A stretch of 64,000 nt of DNA from Nitrospira sp. (lineage in GTDB: Bacteria > Nitrospirota > Nitrospiria > Nitrospirales > Nitrospiraceae), in assembly GCA_005116745.1 (NCBI GenBank), contig SWDS01000006.1, forward strand, positions 82,935-146,934. The letters are read 5' to 3'. This document shows, in pieces, positions 26,680 to 38,426 of this stretch (positions are counted from its first letter, which is position 1; each line of letters begins with the position of its first letter). The translations under genes were made by a program, and so were the position numbers. The notes beneath the pieces were generated by a model. That model was not told the DNA's origin and did no database searches. It was given only the letters and a program-made list of their open reading frames with translations.

Positions 26680-28097
26680 AATCTCTACGCAGTTTGATCA
26701 GTTGGTCCGCCTTCGTCTTGATGGCAGGACTCATCTTGTTTTCCGCGCTCGTGTACGCGGTGAGCGAGGTTCTGCTGCATCGTTTTGTGGATGGACAACT
26801 CTTCGCGTTGGCAGAGACGCTTGCCCAGATCGTGGAGCAGCACCCCGAAATACTCACGCGAAGGGCTCAGGGCGGCGCACTGACCGCCGACGTGCGGCAT
26901 TCCTATGAGCTTCCGGAAGTGCCGCATTCTCTTCAAGTGTTTTCTCCAGACGGTCGGCTCATCTGGACAAGTTCCAACACAGCAGCGCCACCTTCAATTC
27001 CAGCTGACGTGCTTCAACGAGTCGAGCGTGACCACACGGTGTTTGAAACGGTTGACTCGACCAGTGTCCCGGCTCGACACGTATATCTGTCTACCGTACA
27101 AGACGGCCAACTGCGGTATGTTCTGCAGGCACAAACCTCGCTGCTTCATTACCGGGAAACTCTGAATGGCCTTGTGTTTCTGCTCGCCCTCGGGTCCGGA
27201 GCGACGCTGCTTGTCGCCTGGGTCGGCAGCCTCTGGTTGGCAAAGAAGGTGTTGGCCCCAATCGACGCGTTGTGCACGGGCGCCGAAACGATGTCGGAAA
27301 CCGATCTGGGGAAGCGCCTGGCGATGGATTCACCCTATCGAGAATTTCGGCGACTCACCCAGGCGGTCAACTCCGTCTTGGATCAGTTCCAACGCAGTAG
27401 CGAGGTCCAACGGAACTTCTGCGAGATCGCCGCCCATGAGATGAAGACCCCTCTGACCATCCTGCAGGGAAACCTGGAAGTGGCGCTTATGAAAGCGAGG
27501 ACCCCGGAAGAATATCATGAAGTGTTACTCAACAATCTCCAGCAAGTGGATCGGCTCATCGCCTTGACTCGTCCACTCTTGACGCTCGCGAAATTCACTA
27601 GTAGTAAACCTCCGGTCAATCTCCTCCCGCTCGCCGTGGAACCTCTGATTCAAGACCTCGTGGATGAGTTGATGCTATTGGCGGATGACCGTCAGATCAC
27701 CTTGCGGTTTGAATCCCAACCGATTCCCGTCGTACTCGGCGATGCTCAGTGGCTCAAACAAGCATTGATCAATTTACTCGACAATGCGCTGCGGTACACT
27801 CCATCCGGTGGAGCCGTGACCATCCGCCTACAGGCCGTTGGTCACGATGTGACAGTGGCGGTCGAAGACACAGGCCACGGAATCGAACCCGAGAATATTC
27901 CCCATCTGTTCGAGCGATTCTACCGCACCGATTGGGCCAGGGCGAAAGATTCCGCTGGTACCGGGCTTGGACTTCCTATCGTGAAGGAAATCATGGAAGC
28001 CCACGGCGGGAGCATATCCGTCACGAGCGAAGTGAACAAAGGTTCCGTCTTCACACTGCGTCTCCCGGCCCTCGCCCAGCAAAAGGCGCTCGCCTAA
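26676..28097 (+). CDS. sensor histidine kinase
   Basis: 473 residues. First membrane segment at about 8-28 and second at about 165-187 enclose a periplasmic sensor of about 135 residues. HAMP linker follows (WLAKKVLAPIDALCTGAETMSETDLGKRL). The dimerisation helix has the phospho-His in 'FCEIAAHEMKTPLTILQG'; the ATPase domain has N box 'INLLDNALRYTPSGGAV', G1 'VEDTGHGIEP' and G2 'GTGLGLPIV'. Partner of the response regulator that it overlaps. Stimulus unknown; no metal-resistance genes adjoin. Confidence 0.95.
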   Translation: MKSLRSLISWSAFVLMAGLILFSALVYAVSEVLLHRFVDGQLFALAETLAQIVEQHPEILTRRAQGGALTADVRHSYELPEVPHSLQVFSPDGRLIWTSSNTAAPPSIPADVLQRVERDHTVFETVDSTSVPARHVYLSTVQDGQLRYVLQAQTSLLHYRETLNGLVFLLALGSGATLLVAWVGSLWLAKKVLAPIDALCTGAETMSETDLGKRLAMDSPYREFRRLTQAVNSVLDQFQRSSEVQRNFCEIAAHEMKTPLTILQGNLEVALMKARTPEEYHEVLLNNLQQVDRLIALTRPLLTLAKFTSSKPPVNLLPLAVEPLIQDLVDELMLLADDRQITLRFESQPIPVVLGDAQWLKQALINLLDNALRYTPSGGAVTIRLQAVGHDVTVAVEDTGHGIEPENIPHLFERFYRTDWARAKDSAGTGLGLPIVKEIMEAHGGSISVTSEVNKGSVFTLRLPALAQQKALA

Positions 28098-28224
28098 GCC
28101 TTTTAAAATCTTGGCCCTCTCGCCACACAATCTGAGTCAATAGATCCCACAAGCTCTAGGGTTGTTTGCCGTGGGTCGTATTGTGGTGATCTGACCCTTG
28201 TCACCAGCGTAGAAGGGGGCACAC

Positions 28225-28281
28225 ATCATGAAGAACTCTTCACGATCCCCTCATGGAAGCTTCATCTTGGTGGCATATATA
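28225..28281 (+). promoter_or_regulatory. operator/promoter of micro-peptide 1
   Basis: ATCATGAAGA (28225-28234) is followed by TCA triplets at 28240, 28251 and 28262, exactly 11 bases apart, and a -10 like TATATA at 28276-28281. The same arrangement, with identical spacing, precedes the second peptide gene. Eleven-base-phased direct repeats reaching into the -35 region are the usual target of OmpR-type activators. Confidence 0.65.
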
Positions 28282-28313
28282 GGTAGGAAAGCGAAAGGGG
28301 GTGAACAACAATC

Positions 28314-28394
28314 ATGATTTCCTTTATCGAAGTGTTCTTATTGGCCGCCATATTCGGAGTGTTATACGCGATGCTGCAACTTTCGAGCCGGTGA
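28314..28394 (+). CDS. 26-residue single-span membrane peptide (copy 1)
   Basis: ATG at 28314, TGA at 28392, with a GGGGGTGA ribosome site 10 bases upstream. One hydrophobic helix covers nearly the whole peptide (core LLAAIFGVLY), ending in a polar SSR tail. It is an ungapped paralogue of the peptide at 28888: G, V and Y of the core and several hydrophobic positions coincide. Size and layout recall KdpF-like regulatory micro-proteins, but no kdp genes are near. It lies behind a two-component system with a matching operator, so it is probably one of its outputs. Confidence 0.7.
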   Translation: MISFIEVFLLAAIFGVLYAMLQLSSR

Positions 28395-28801
28395 TCCCAC
28401 TCGGATGATGCTGTGGAGTGACCTGCTGGAGACGGGGGCTGGGCAGAGAGGGTCATGCTTGCCAGTCACGTACGCACTTGTGACTCATGCTCGCCCCCGA
28501 CAGAGGAAGTGGTTTCCACATGGTCTGTGAGTCATGCTGTGATCTCGGTTAGTCAGACCTGCAACATCACAGGCGTCTGGTTCGGTCTCACCCTGAGCCC
28601 TTGTTAGTTCGCAGATCCCGATCAGACTGGTCATGCAGTCTGGTAACGCCCTCATCATCCTACAAGTTAGTCCCTGCGTGAGATCTACGGCTTTCTAGAC
28701 ACGGCCTCATTGTTCGGGCAGTTCGTCTTCCAATAGTTTCACGATATTCATCACTTACTGGTGTCACTCGCCGATCAGCTGGCACGTGTTTCGGTCGCCG
28801 A
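28395..28801. other. spacer between the two micro-peptide units
   Basis: No gene is seen. Several hairpins are present: AGTCAC / GTGACT near 28460-28485, and CAGACTG (28623-28629) with CAGTCTG (28636-28642). They could end the first transcript or be part of a non-coding RNA; no T-run is attached. Confidence 0.4.
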
Positions 28802-28858
28802 ATCATGAAGACTTCTTCATAATTTCATCACAGACCCTTCATAGTCGAGAGCTATACT
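28802..28858 (+). promoter_or_regulatory. operator/promoter of micro-peptide 2
   Basis: ATCATGAAGA (28802-28811), TCA triplets at 28817, 28828 and 28839, and TATACT at 28853-28858. Every distance is the same as in the copy at 28225-28281, including 14 bases from the first to the second element and from the last TCA to the -10 box. Confidence 0.65.
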
Positions 28859-28887
28859 TTTCATCAGGTGAAAGGAGGTGAAGATCC

Positions 28888-28971
28888 ATGATGACGATAT
28901 TCTTTGCGTTGCTCGCCCTGACTGCTGTTCTTGGAGTGATGTATAAGGCCGTATATCTTGACCGTGAATAG
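28888..28971 (+). CDS. 27-residue single-span membrane peptide (copy 2)
   Basis: ATG at 28888 (a second ATG follows at once), TAG at 28969, with an ideal AAAGGAGGTGA ribosome site seven bases upstream. One hydrophobic helix (core ALTAVLGVMY) and a charged end (YLDRE). It aligns without gaps to the 26-residue peptide at 28314. The very strong ribosome site argues that this is a real gene. Role unknown; small membrane helices of this type usually bind and tune a larger membrane protein, possibly the neighbouring sensor kinase. Confidence 0.75.
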   Translation: MMTIFFALLALTAVLGVMYKAVYLDRE

Positions 28972-28985
28972 TTAAGGAGAACCGT

Positions 28986-29011
28986 CTCCTCTCTCGACTA
29001 GAGAAGAGGAG
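28986..29011 (+). terminator. hairpin after micro-peptide 2
   Basis: CTCCTCTCTC (28986-28995) pairs with GAGAAGAGGAG (29001-29011) around a 5-base loop with one bulge, 15 bases after the peptide stop. No long T-run follows, so termination is likely but not certain. Confidence 0.5.
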
Positions 29012-29204
29012 GCCGTTGCTCCTTCGAGGTAAGACACCGAGCAGCCGCTCATACCGACACAGCTGCCCACACCGTCTATGGCATCCGCCACCCATGGGCT
29101 GGGCGTGGTACGATTTCCAGGTTGTGTCGGCCGAGTTCGTTAGGGTGAAAGCGGAGGGGATTCTTGATCGTCAACGCGCGTTGACCAAAGATGGAATTTC
29201 CACC

Positions 29205-29678
29205 CTACTTTCGTTCTTTGATCGCTCGTTCCACTTCTCTGCCAGCTTCCCGAGCTTTGATCGATTCTCGACGATCATGCTGTTTCTTCCCTTTGGCTAA
29301 CCCCAGTTCGACCTTGACCTGGCCCCGCTCAGAAAAATAAATGCGGAGCGGGATCAGCGTAAGGCCCTTCTGCTGGGTTTTCCCCAGGAGCTTGTTGATC
29401 TCCTTTCGATGCAGGAGCAATTTGCGGGTCCTGATCGGGTCGTGGTTCATCATGTTGCCGTGACTATAGGGACTAATATGGCAATGATGGAGAAAAACCT
29501 CGCCCTCTTTGACGTCCGCATAACTGTCTTGTAAGTTCACTCGCTTGTCCCGAAGTGATTTCACCTCGGTGCCCTTGAGCACAATTCCGGCCTCGAACTT
29601 TTCTTCGATAAAATAATCGTGGTAGGCCTTCCGATTGGTAGCCACGACCTTCCCCTGATCTTCTGTTTCTTTAGCCAT
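29205..29678 (-). CDS. smpB: SsrA-binding protein SmpB
   Basis: 157 residues. SmpB binds tmRNA and brings it to stalled ribosomes. The signature blocks are present: '[32 protein letters not shown]', '[28 protein letters not shown]', '[15 protein letters not shown]', '[28 protein letters not shown]' and a basic C-terminal tail '[11 protein letters not shown]'. Full length. tmRNA itself is not in this window. Confidence 0.97.
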   Translation of the reverse strand: MAKETEDQGKVVATNRKAYHDYFIEEKFEAGIVLKGTEVKSLRDKRVNLQDSYADVKEGEVFLHHCHISPYSHGNMMNHDPIRTRKLLLHRKEINKLLGKTQQKGLTLIPLRIYFSERGQVKVELGLAKGKKQHDRRESIKAREAGREVERAIKERK

Positions 29679-29730
29679 AACTCGACACCGACGCCTTGAT
29701 CTATTTCTCCGCTACCGCCTATGATGCCAC

Positions 29731-30234
29731 ATGGCTGGCCCTCGCACACTCGATTCCTTTGGGAGCATCCTGTCCGGTCTTTCCAAGCGGCTTGGCCTTG
29801 AATCACGACTGCTGGAACTTCGCTTGCAGCGTCGTTGGCATGAGCTCGTGGGCGAACCCATGGCGTCTCATACCTGGCCGGCTCAGATTCGCTTCAAGAA
29901 GCTCTACCTCGTCGTCAGAAATTCCGTCTGGCTCCAACAGTTGACGTTCCTCAAGCCGGCGCTCTTAACGAAGCTGCAGGCAGAGTTCGGGACCGAGTGT
30001 GTGGCCGACATTGCGGGTCGGGTCGGAGAGCTTCCCGCCTCGTCGGAGGCGTCTTCCGCACCTCTCACCACCGATCTTGGGTCACCTCAGCCAGGAGAAT
30101 CTTCAGCTGAGGTGTGCTCACATACCACTGTCATTCAAGATCCTGCGCTCCGTGAGCACTTTAGAAAGGTGATATCGGCTTACCTTGTGCAGGCTCCTCC
30201 TCCACCGGCAAAGAGTCCGTCACGCGTCCCTTGA
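29731..30234 (+). CDS. DUF721 / DciA-like protein
   Basis: 167 residues. The N-terminal ~95 residues match the DUF721 (DciA) pattern: 'WHELVGEPMASHTWPAQIRFKKLYLVVRNSVWLQQLTFLKPALLTKLQAEFG' followed by 'VADIAGRVGELP'. DciA helps load the replicative helicase DnaB in bacteria lacking DnaC/DnaI. The C-terminal part is low in complexity and Pro-rich. Position a few kilobases from gyrA-gyrB-dnaN-dnaA supports a replication role. Its 3' end overlaps the convergent gene by 74 bases. Confidence 0.8.
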   Translation: MAGPRTLDSFGSILSGLSKRLGLESRLLELRLQRRWHELVGEPMASHTWPAQIRFKKLYLVVRNSVWLQQLTFLKPALLTKLQAEFGTECVADIAGRVGELPASSEASSAPLTTDLGSPQPGESSAEVCSHTTVIQDPALREHFRKVISAYLVQAPPPPAKSPSRVP

Positions 30235-30778
30235 AGAGGATCCGTGTGTTGTTGGAGATGTGGCCATTCATAGGGATAGGTCCTACGCCTCCCTCTTCTT
30301 CCTGATCCTGCAATCGATAATACCCGCGCATGTGCCGTTCATAGTCGTTGATGACTGTCGCATCCCCAGCCAGATACTTCGCCAGCACCTCTGGATCGGT
30401 CCAACCGTGGTCGTCGAACACGTAAATCGTGATCTGTCTATACCAACCACTGGGATCGCCTGGAGTGGTGGGGTGGATCTTCATGGGAGCGAAATCGTGC
30501 GTTTGGTGGCCGACCTTTCGAAAACGCTTCACCAGCGATTCGATCTCCTCATTGGAGGTTCCGCGGGGAACGTCCGTGGTGACGATCTGGCTTGATTGTG
30601 CACCGACCGTATAGGGAGGAATCGATCGATCGGGGCGGCTGAGGTACATACCCCCCCAGATCAAGGCGAAAGATCCCACAAAGACGCTCAGTGCGATCTT
30701 GACGACGATATCCATCGGCTTCTTGGTTGTGGGACCGGAGGAAGACGGAGACATAGGAGAAGTCGCTTCCTCGTGCAT
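30161..30778 (-). CDS. membrane-anchored protein of unknown function
   Basis: 205 residues; an in-frame ATG at 30754 is an alternative start. A short cytoplasmic tail, one membrane segment (about 25-47, 'VVKIALSVFVGSFALIWGGMYL'), then a soluble exported domain with 'GWYRQITIYVFDDHGWTDPEVLAKYLAG'. No family recognised. It starts 25 bases after the gyrA stop on the same strand, so it is probably at the end of the gyr operon. Confidence 0.75.
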   Translation of the reverse strand: MHEEATSPMSPSSSGPTTKKPMDIVVKIALSVFVGSFALIWGGMYLSRPDRSIPPYTVGAQSSQIVTTDVPRGTSNEEIESLVKRFRKVGHQTHDFAPMKIHPTTPGDPSGWYRQITIYVFDDHGWTDPEVLAKYLAGDATVINDYERHMRGYYRLQDQEEEGGVGPIPMNGHISNNTRILFKGRVTDSLPVEEEPAQGKPISPF

Positions 30779-30803
30779 GGAACAACTACACGGCTCGGTG
30801 GAA

Positions 30804-33281
30804 TTAGGCTTCGGGGGTGTCTTCCGAACCCGCGTCCTCTCGTTCGATCACTTCCGCCAATCTGGCGACGCCCACCACTCGATCTCCTTCACCGTCGAGA
30901 TCGAGAATGCGGACACCTTGAGTATTCCGGCCAATCTCACGGATATCATCAACTTTGCAACGGAGTACCTTCCCTTGCGCCGCCATCAACATGATTTGGT
31001 CGTCATCTCGTACTTGAAGAAATCCCACCGCCAGACCGTTTCGCTCCGTCGTCTTGACGCTGATGATGCCTTTGCCGCCACGACCCTGGATACGGTATTC
31101 ACCCACAGGTGTTCGTTTGCCGTAGCCACCTTCCGTGACGGTCAAAATGGATGTCGTGGAATCCGGGGTGATGGTTTCCATGCCGATAACTTCATTTCCC
31201 TCTTCGAGGGTGATCCCTTTCACCCCATACGCCGTCCGGCCCATGGATCTCACCTCTTCTTCTTTGAATCGAATGGTGAGGCCCTGCCGTGTCCCGAGAA
31301 GAATTTCCCGCTGTCCATCGGTCAGTTGAACACTGATCAGCTTATCGCCGCTCTCAAGTCCCAAGGCGATGATCCCGCCTTGCCGTGGATTGCTGAACGC
31401 GGACAGTTCCGTCTTTTTGATGATGCCCTTCTTGGTGCCCATCACAATATACCGGTCGTCCCTGAACTCTTTCACCGGCAATGTGGCCGTGACCTTTTCA
31501 TTACTCGACAGCGCGAGCAGATTGACGAGCGCTTTGCCCTTTGCAGCACGGCTGGCCTCAGGAATTTCATGGACCTTTAACCAATACACCTTGCCGGCAT
31601 CCGTGAAAAAGAGCAGTGAATCATGCGTGGAGGCCGTGAAGAGATTCACGACGAAATCTTCCTCCTTGATCCCCATGCCGATCTTGCCTTTTCCTCCTCG
31701 TCGCTGGGCACGATAGAGCGACACGGCATTTCGTTTGATATATCCGGCATGAGAGATCGTGACGATCACTTCTTCTGCTGCAATCAGATCTTCCAGAGTG
31801 ATTTCCGCCTCTTCCTTGACGATCTGTGTCCGTCGCTCGTCCTTATACGCTTCCCGAATTTCGGTCAGCTCGTCCTTAATGATCGTCTGGACCAGTTCCC
31901 GGTTGGCGAGGATGGACTTCAAATACTCGATCTGCCTCAGCACGTCTTGGTACTCTTCGACGAGTTTCGTCCGCTCAAGCTGCGTTAAGCGCTGGAGCCG
32001 CATGTCAAGGATCGCACTAGCCTGGATTTCGGTAAGGCCAAACTCGCGCATCAACCCAGCCCGTGCTTCGTCCGGCGATTGCGACCGACGTATGAGAGCG
32101 ATCACGGCATCGAGATTGTCGAGTGCGATCTTGAGCCCTTCGAGGATATGCGCCCGCTCTTCCGCCTTGCGCAACTCGTAGGCGGTGCGGCGGACGACGA
32201 CTTCCCGTCGGTGATCGAGGAAATGATGCAGAATTTGTTTGAGATTCAGGACTTCCGGACGATTGTTGACCAGCGCCAACATAATAACGCCGAAGGTTGT
32301 TTCAAGAGGGGTGTGTTTGTACAGATTATTCAACACGACCAGCGGGATTTCACCTCGCTTGAGCTCGATGACCACCCGGACCCCCTCACGGTCCGATGAC
32401 TCATCTCGCAAATCGGAGATGCCTTTGATCCGGTCCTCCTGAACCAGCTCGGCAATTTTTTTGATCAACGACACCTTGTTGACTTGATACGGAATCTCCG
32501 TCACAAGGAGCCGTTCACGCTCGGTGCGTTCATCGATCTCTACCACGACTTTTGCCCGCAACTTCAAGAGACCCCGACCGGTCTCGTACGCTGCCTTGAT
32601 CCCGCTCATGCCGTAGATGAACCCAGCCGTTGGAAAATCAGGCCCCGGGATCTTTTTCATCAACTGGGCGATCGTGACGTCTTGATTCTCCAACAGCAGA
32701 AGCAATCCATCGATGATCTCAGCAATGTTGTGCGTCGGGATATTCGTGGCATAGCCGACCGCGATGCCGCCCGCTCCGTTAATGAGGAGATTCGGCACCC
32801 TGCTCGGCAATACCAGTGGCTCCTGTCTCGATTCGTCGTAGTTCGGACCGAAGTCGACGGTTTCCTTGTCGATGTCGGCCAGCATCTCTTCGGCGAGTTT
32901 GGTCATGCGCGCTTCGGTGTAGCGCATCGCGGCCGCTGAATCGCCATCCATCGATCCATAGTTGCCTTGGCCGTCGACGAGGGGATAACGCATGTTGAAG
33001 TTCTGCGCCATCCGCACGAGGGTATCGTAAATGGCCGTATCACCGTGGGGATGATAGTTGCCCATGATCTCACCCACGATCTTGGCTGACTTGCGGTAGG
33101 TCCGATTGGAGGCAAGGCCCATTTCGTTCATACCGAACAGGATGCGGCGATGGACCGGCTTGAGCCCATCGCGGACATCGGGCAATGCGCGTCCTACGAT
33201 GACGCTCATCGCATAATCGAGGTATGACGACTTCATCTCGTCTTCTATCGCGATGTGGCCTAAGCGCTCATCAGGGGGCAT
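30804..33281 (-). CDS. gyrA: DNA gyrase subunit A
   Basis: 825 residues. Subunit A carries the breakage-reunion Tyr in 'AAAMRYTEARMTKLA' and the C-terminal beta-pinwheel that wraps DNA, including a 'QRRGGKGK' GyrA-box-like motif that separates gyrase from topoisomerase IV. In the quinolone region it reads 'HPHGDTAIYDTLVRM', so the position equal to E. coli Ser83 is Thr, as in several naturally less susceptible species. Follows gyrB after about 90 bases on the same strand. Confidence 0.97.
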   Translation of the reverse strand: MPPDERLGHIAIEDEMKSSYLDYAMSVIVGRALPDVRDGLKPVHRRILFGMNEMGLASNRTYRKSAKIVGEIMGNYHPHGDTAIYDTLVRMAQNFNMRYPLVDGQGNYGSMDGDSAAAMRYTEARMTKLAEEMLADIDKETVDFGPNYDESRQEPLVLPSRVPNLLINGAGGIAVGYATNIPTHNIAEIIDGLLLLLENQDVTIAQLMKKIPGPDFPTAGFIYGMSGIKAAYETGRGLLKLRAKVVVEIDERTERERLLVTEIPYQVNKVSLIKKIAELVQEDRIKGISDLRDESSDREGVRVVIELKRGEIPLVVLNNLYKHTPLETTFGVIMLALVNNRPEVLNLKQILHHFLDHRREVVVRRTAYELRKAEERAHILEGLKIALDNLDAVIALIRRSQSPDEARAGLMREFGLTEIQASAILDMRLQRLTQLERTKLVEEYQDVLRQIEYLKSILANRELVQTIIKDELTEIREAYKDERRTQIVKEEAEITLEDLIAAEEVIVTISHAGYIKRNAVSLYRAQRRGGKGKIGMGIKEEDFVVNLFTASTHDSLLFFTDAGKVYWLKVHEIPEASRAAKGKALVNLLALSSNEKVTATLPVKEFRDDRYIVMGTKKGIIKKTELSAFSNPRQGGIIALGLESGDKLISVQLTDGQREILLGTRQGLTIRFKEEEVRSMGRTAYGVKGITLEEGNEVIGMETITPDSTTSILTVTEGGYGKRTPVGEYRIQGRGGKGIISVKTTERNGLAVGFLQVRDDDQIMLMAAQGKVLRCKVDDIREIGRNTQGVRILDLDGEGDRVVGVARLAEVIEREDAGSEDTPEA

Positions 33282-33369
33282 ATTTCCTCATTAATCGTTA
33301 CTCCTGATAATGTGAAACGTAAGGATGTATTCGGTGTGTTCTCTTGTGATTCACGATGAGTGAATCACG

Positions 33370-35931
<2,562 letters not shown>

Positions 35932-37059
35932 CTAAATCTTAATGGGCATGACCACACATTTGAACCCCGGGCTTTCCGGTTCCTGAATCAGACAGGGACT
36001 GAGCGGAGTGTCCATCTGAAGCGAGAGGGTTTCCCCATCCATCACGCTGAAGACATCCAACAGGTAACGGGCATTGAATCCCGTCTGGATGGCCTCTCCT
36101 TCATAGTGGGCTGGCAATTCTTCCGTGGCTTCCCCGTAATCCGGACTGCTGGAAAACAAGGTCATCTTATCGGATGCGAAAGAAACCTTTACCGCGCTAG
36201 CTTTATCCTTGGCCAGTACCGACACCCGACGTAGCGCGCTCTCCAATTCACTTCGACTGACGCTGATCTTCTTGCCGCTTTCTTTTGGGATGACTTGTTG
36301 GTAGTTCGGGTAGTTGCCTTCCATCAACCGAGAGGTCAGCAGCAACCCGCTCTTTCGGAAAATCATGAGGTTTTTCGAAAAACCGATGAGCGGTTCGGTA
36401 TCTACGCCCTCCTCCAAAAGACGGCGGATTTCATGCGCCGCCTTCTTCGGTATGATGGCTTTCATTTCCTGTGGCACACCTTTATTACCGGCTTTTCCGA
36501 CTTCTTGCTCCGCCACTGCCAAACGATGGCCATCTGTGCCGACTAATCGCAACGAGGTTTTTTTGTCGGTCGCAACGAGAGTGACCAAGAGGCCGTTCAA
36601 GATATATCGAGCATCGTTATCCCCGGCGGCAAATAGTGTCTTCCGGATCAATTCCAGAAGGCCCTCTCCTGAGAGCGGTGTCAATCCCTCGCGCTCGATG
36701 GTCGGCAGTGCAGGATATTCGCTGCTGGGAAGGCCGACGACTTTGAATTGGCTCTTCCCGGCTTGGATGGTCGTCCAGTTGTTATCCGTCGACGTCAGTT
36801 CGATGTCGCCAGGGGGTAACTCTTTGACGATCTCGTATAATTTTCTGGCTGAGATGGTGACACCACCAGTCGAGAGAACGGTTCCCTTGTAGAGACCTCG
36901 CAATCCAATTTCGAGGTCGGTCGCGACAATTTCCACCCCATCCTGCTTGGCTTCCAACAAGATATTGGACAGAATCGGCATCGTATTTCGTTTCTCCACG
37001 ACACCTTGGACCCGCTGAAGTCCCGTCAATAACTCATCTCGCCCAATACGTATTTTCAT
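35932..37059 (-). CDS. dnaN: DNA polymerase III sliding clamp, beta subunit
   Basis: 375 residues. Three clamp domains in series: 'GLQRVQGVVEKRNTMPILSNILLEA' in the first, 'FKVVGLPSSEYPALP' and 'DGHRLAVAEQE' in the second, and 'YPNYQQVIP', 'KDKASAVKVSFASDKMTLFSSSPDYGEATEEL', 'FNARYLLDVFSVMDGETLSLQMDTPLSPCLI' in the third, ending in 'VVMPIKI'. Directly follows dnaA on the minus strand (23 bases apart). Confidence 0.97.
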   Translation of the reverse strand: MKIRIGRDELLTGLQRVQGVVEKRNTMPILSNILLEAKQDGVEIVATDLEIGLRGLYKGTVLSTGGVTISARKLYEIVKELPPGDIELTSTDNNWTTIQAGKSQFKVVGLPSSEYPALPTIEREGLTPLSGEGLLELIRKTLFAAGDNDARYILNGLLVTLVATDKKTSLRLVGTDGHRLAVAEQEVGKAGNKGVPQEMKAIIPKKAAHEIRRLLEEGVDTEPLIGFSKNLMIFRKSGLLLTSRLMEGNYPNYQQVIPKESGKKISVSRSELESALRRVSVLAKDKASAVKVSFASDKMTLFSSSPDYGEATEELPAHYEGEAIQTGFNARYLLDVFSVMDGETLSLQMDTPLSPCLIQEPESPGFKCVVMPIKI

Positions 37060-37082
37060 AGAGAATTCTCCCTGCGAAGCTC

Positions 37083-38426
37083 TTAACTACGAAGAATTTG
37101 CTCTTTCAATGTTTCAAGCGTCGCCTGCAACACCGTGTTGGTCTCCTTGGCCTTTGTGACCTGGCGACAGGCGTGAATGATGGTCGTATGATCTTTACCG
37201 CCAAATTGGCGCCCGATTTCGGGGTACGATGAATCAGTCAGCTCTCGACACAGATACATGGCAATCTGTCGAGGATGTACGAGCGTCTTACTCCTGCGGC
37301 GAGATTTCAGCTCCGTCATCTTCACATGAAATTGGGTACAGACCGCTTCTTGAATATCATCCATCGCAACGATCTTTTTCTTATCCCCAATAACATCGCG
37401 CAAGACGGTCTTAGCAAGATCAAGGCTTATCACCTGCCCGGTCAGCGAGGCATAGGCGCCTAGTCGAATCAGGCTGCCTTCCAATTCACGGATATTACTC
37501 TTCATCGTGATCGATAGGAACTGGATGACGTCTTCCGGCAGTTTAAGGCCATCATCTTCTGATTTTTTCCTCAGGATGGCAATGCGGGTCTCCACATCCG
37601 GCGGCTGCAAGTCTGCAATCAATCCCCATTCGAACCGAGATCGTAGACGCTCTTCGATATCCGGCATATCCTTAGGAAAGCGGTCACTTGAGAGAACAAT
37701 CTGCTTATGTCCCTCATATAAGGCATTGAAGGTATGGAAGAATTCTTCCTGTGTGCGTTCCTTCCCGACCAGAAACTGGATATCGTCGATCATCAACATA
37801 TCGATATGTCGATATCGTTTCCGTAAATCCATCATTTTGTCATATCGAATGGAGTTGATGACCTCATTAGTAAATTGCTCTGTCGTCAGATAGGCGATTC
37901 TTAGATCACTCTTTTCAGCGACATGATTTCCAATGGCGTTTAAGAGGTGGGTCTTCCCGAGTCCCACCCCTCCATAAATAAAGAGCGGGTTATAGGTCTG
38001 TCCTGGCTGTTCCGCTACGGCCATACAGGCTGCATGAGCAAATTGGTTGCCGGCACCGACTACGAAGTTCTTAAATATATATTTTGGGTTGAGCTGGATT
38101 CCCCGTCGCGGCTTTGGCTGGGTGACACCTCGCGGCGCAGTCACAACACTCTGTGGTTCAACCTCCTGCACAGTGCTCTTTTGGCGGACGGTGAATGCAA
38201 CACCCATCAGCCCTCCACCACGAGCCGTGGCCATGGCTTCCGCTAATAGCGGTCCATAATGAGCATTCAGCCATTCTCCAAAAAACTTATTCGGAACCCC
38301 AATATGCGCCGTCGAGTCTTCTATCCGGTCGAGATGAACCGGTATAAACCATGTGTCATACACCTGCTTAGGAACTTTCGCCTGGATATACTGCAATGCT
38401 TCTTGCCAAACAGTGTCAATACTCAT
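37083..38426 (-). CDS. dnaA: chromosomal replication initiator DnaA
   Basis: 447 residues. Domain I (1-80), linker, AAA+ domain with Walker A 'YGGVGLGKTHLLNAIGNH' and Walker B 'MLMIDDIQFLVG', sensor motifs, and the DNA-binding domain IV with the signature 'PRQIAMYLCRELTDSSYPEIGRQFGGKDHTTIIHACRQV'. The AT-rich region with DnaA boxes is immediately upstream of its start codon. Confidence 0.98.
   Translation of the reverse strand: MSIDTVWQEALQYIQAKVPKQVYDTWFIPVHLDRIEDSTAHIGVPNKFFGEWLNAHYGPLLAEAMATARGGGLMGVAFTVRQKSTVQEVEPQSVVTAPRGVTQPKPRRGIQLNPKYIFKNFVVGAGNQFAHAACMAVAEQPGQTYNPLFIYGGVGLGKTHLLNAIGNHVAEKSDLRIAYLTTEQFTNEVINSIRYDKMMDLRKRYRHIDMLMIDDIQFLVGKERTQEEFFHTFNALYEGHKQIVLSSDRFPKDMPDIEERLRSRFEWGLIADLQPPDVETRIAILRKKSEDDGLKLPEDVIQFLSITMKSNIRELEGSLIRLGAYASLTGQVISLDLAKTVLRDVIGDKKKIVAMDDIQEAVCTQFHVKMTELKSRRRSKTLVHPRQIAMYLCRELTDSSYPEIGRQFGGKDHTTIIHACRQVTKAKETNTVLQATLETLKEQILRS

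Noticed and set aside
28314-28971. the two small peptides as KdpF
   Set aside because: Size and single helix are similar, but there are no kdpABC genes near and the sequences do not show KdpF's usual start and tail.
30699-31580. 293-codon plus-strand frame opposite gyrA
   Set aside because: gyrA is certain on the other strand, and this frame shows no family pattern.
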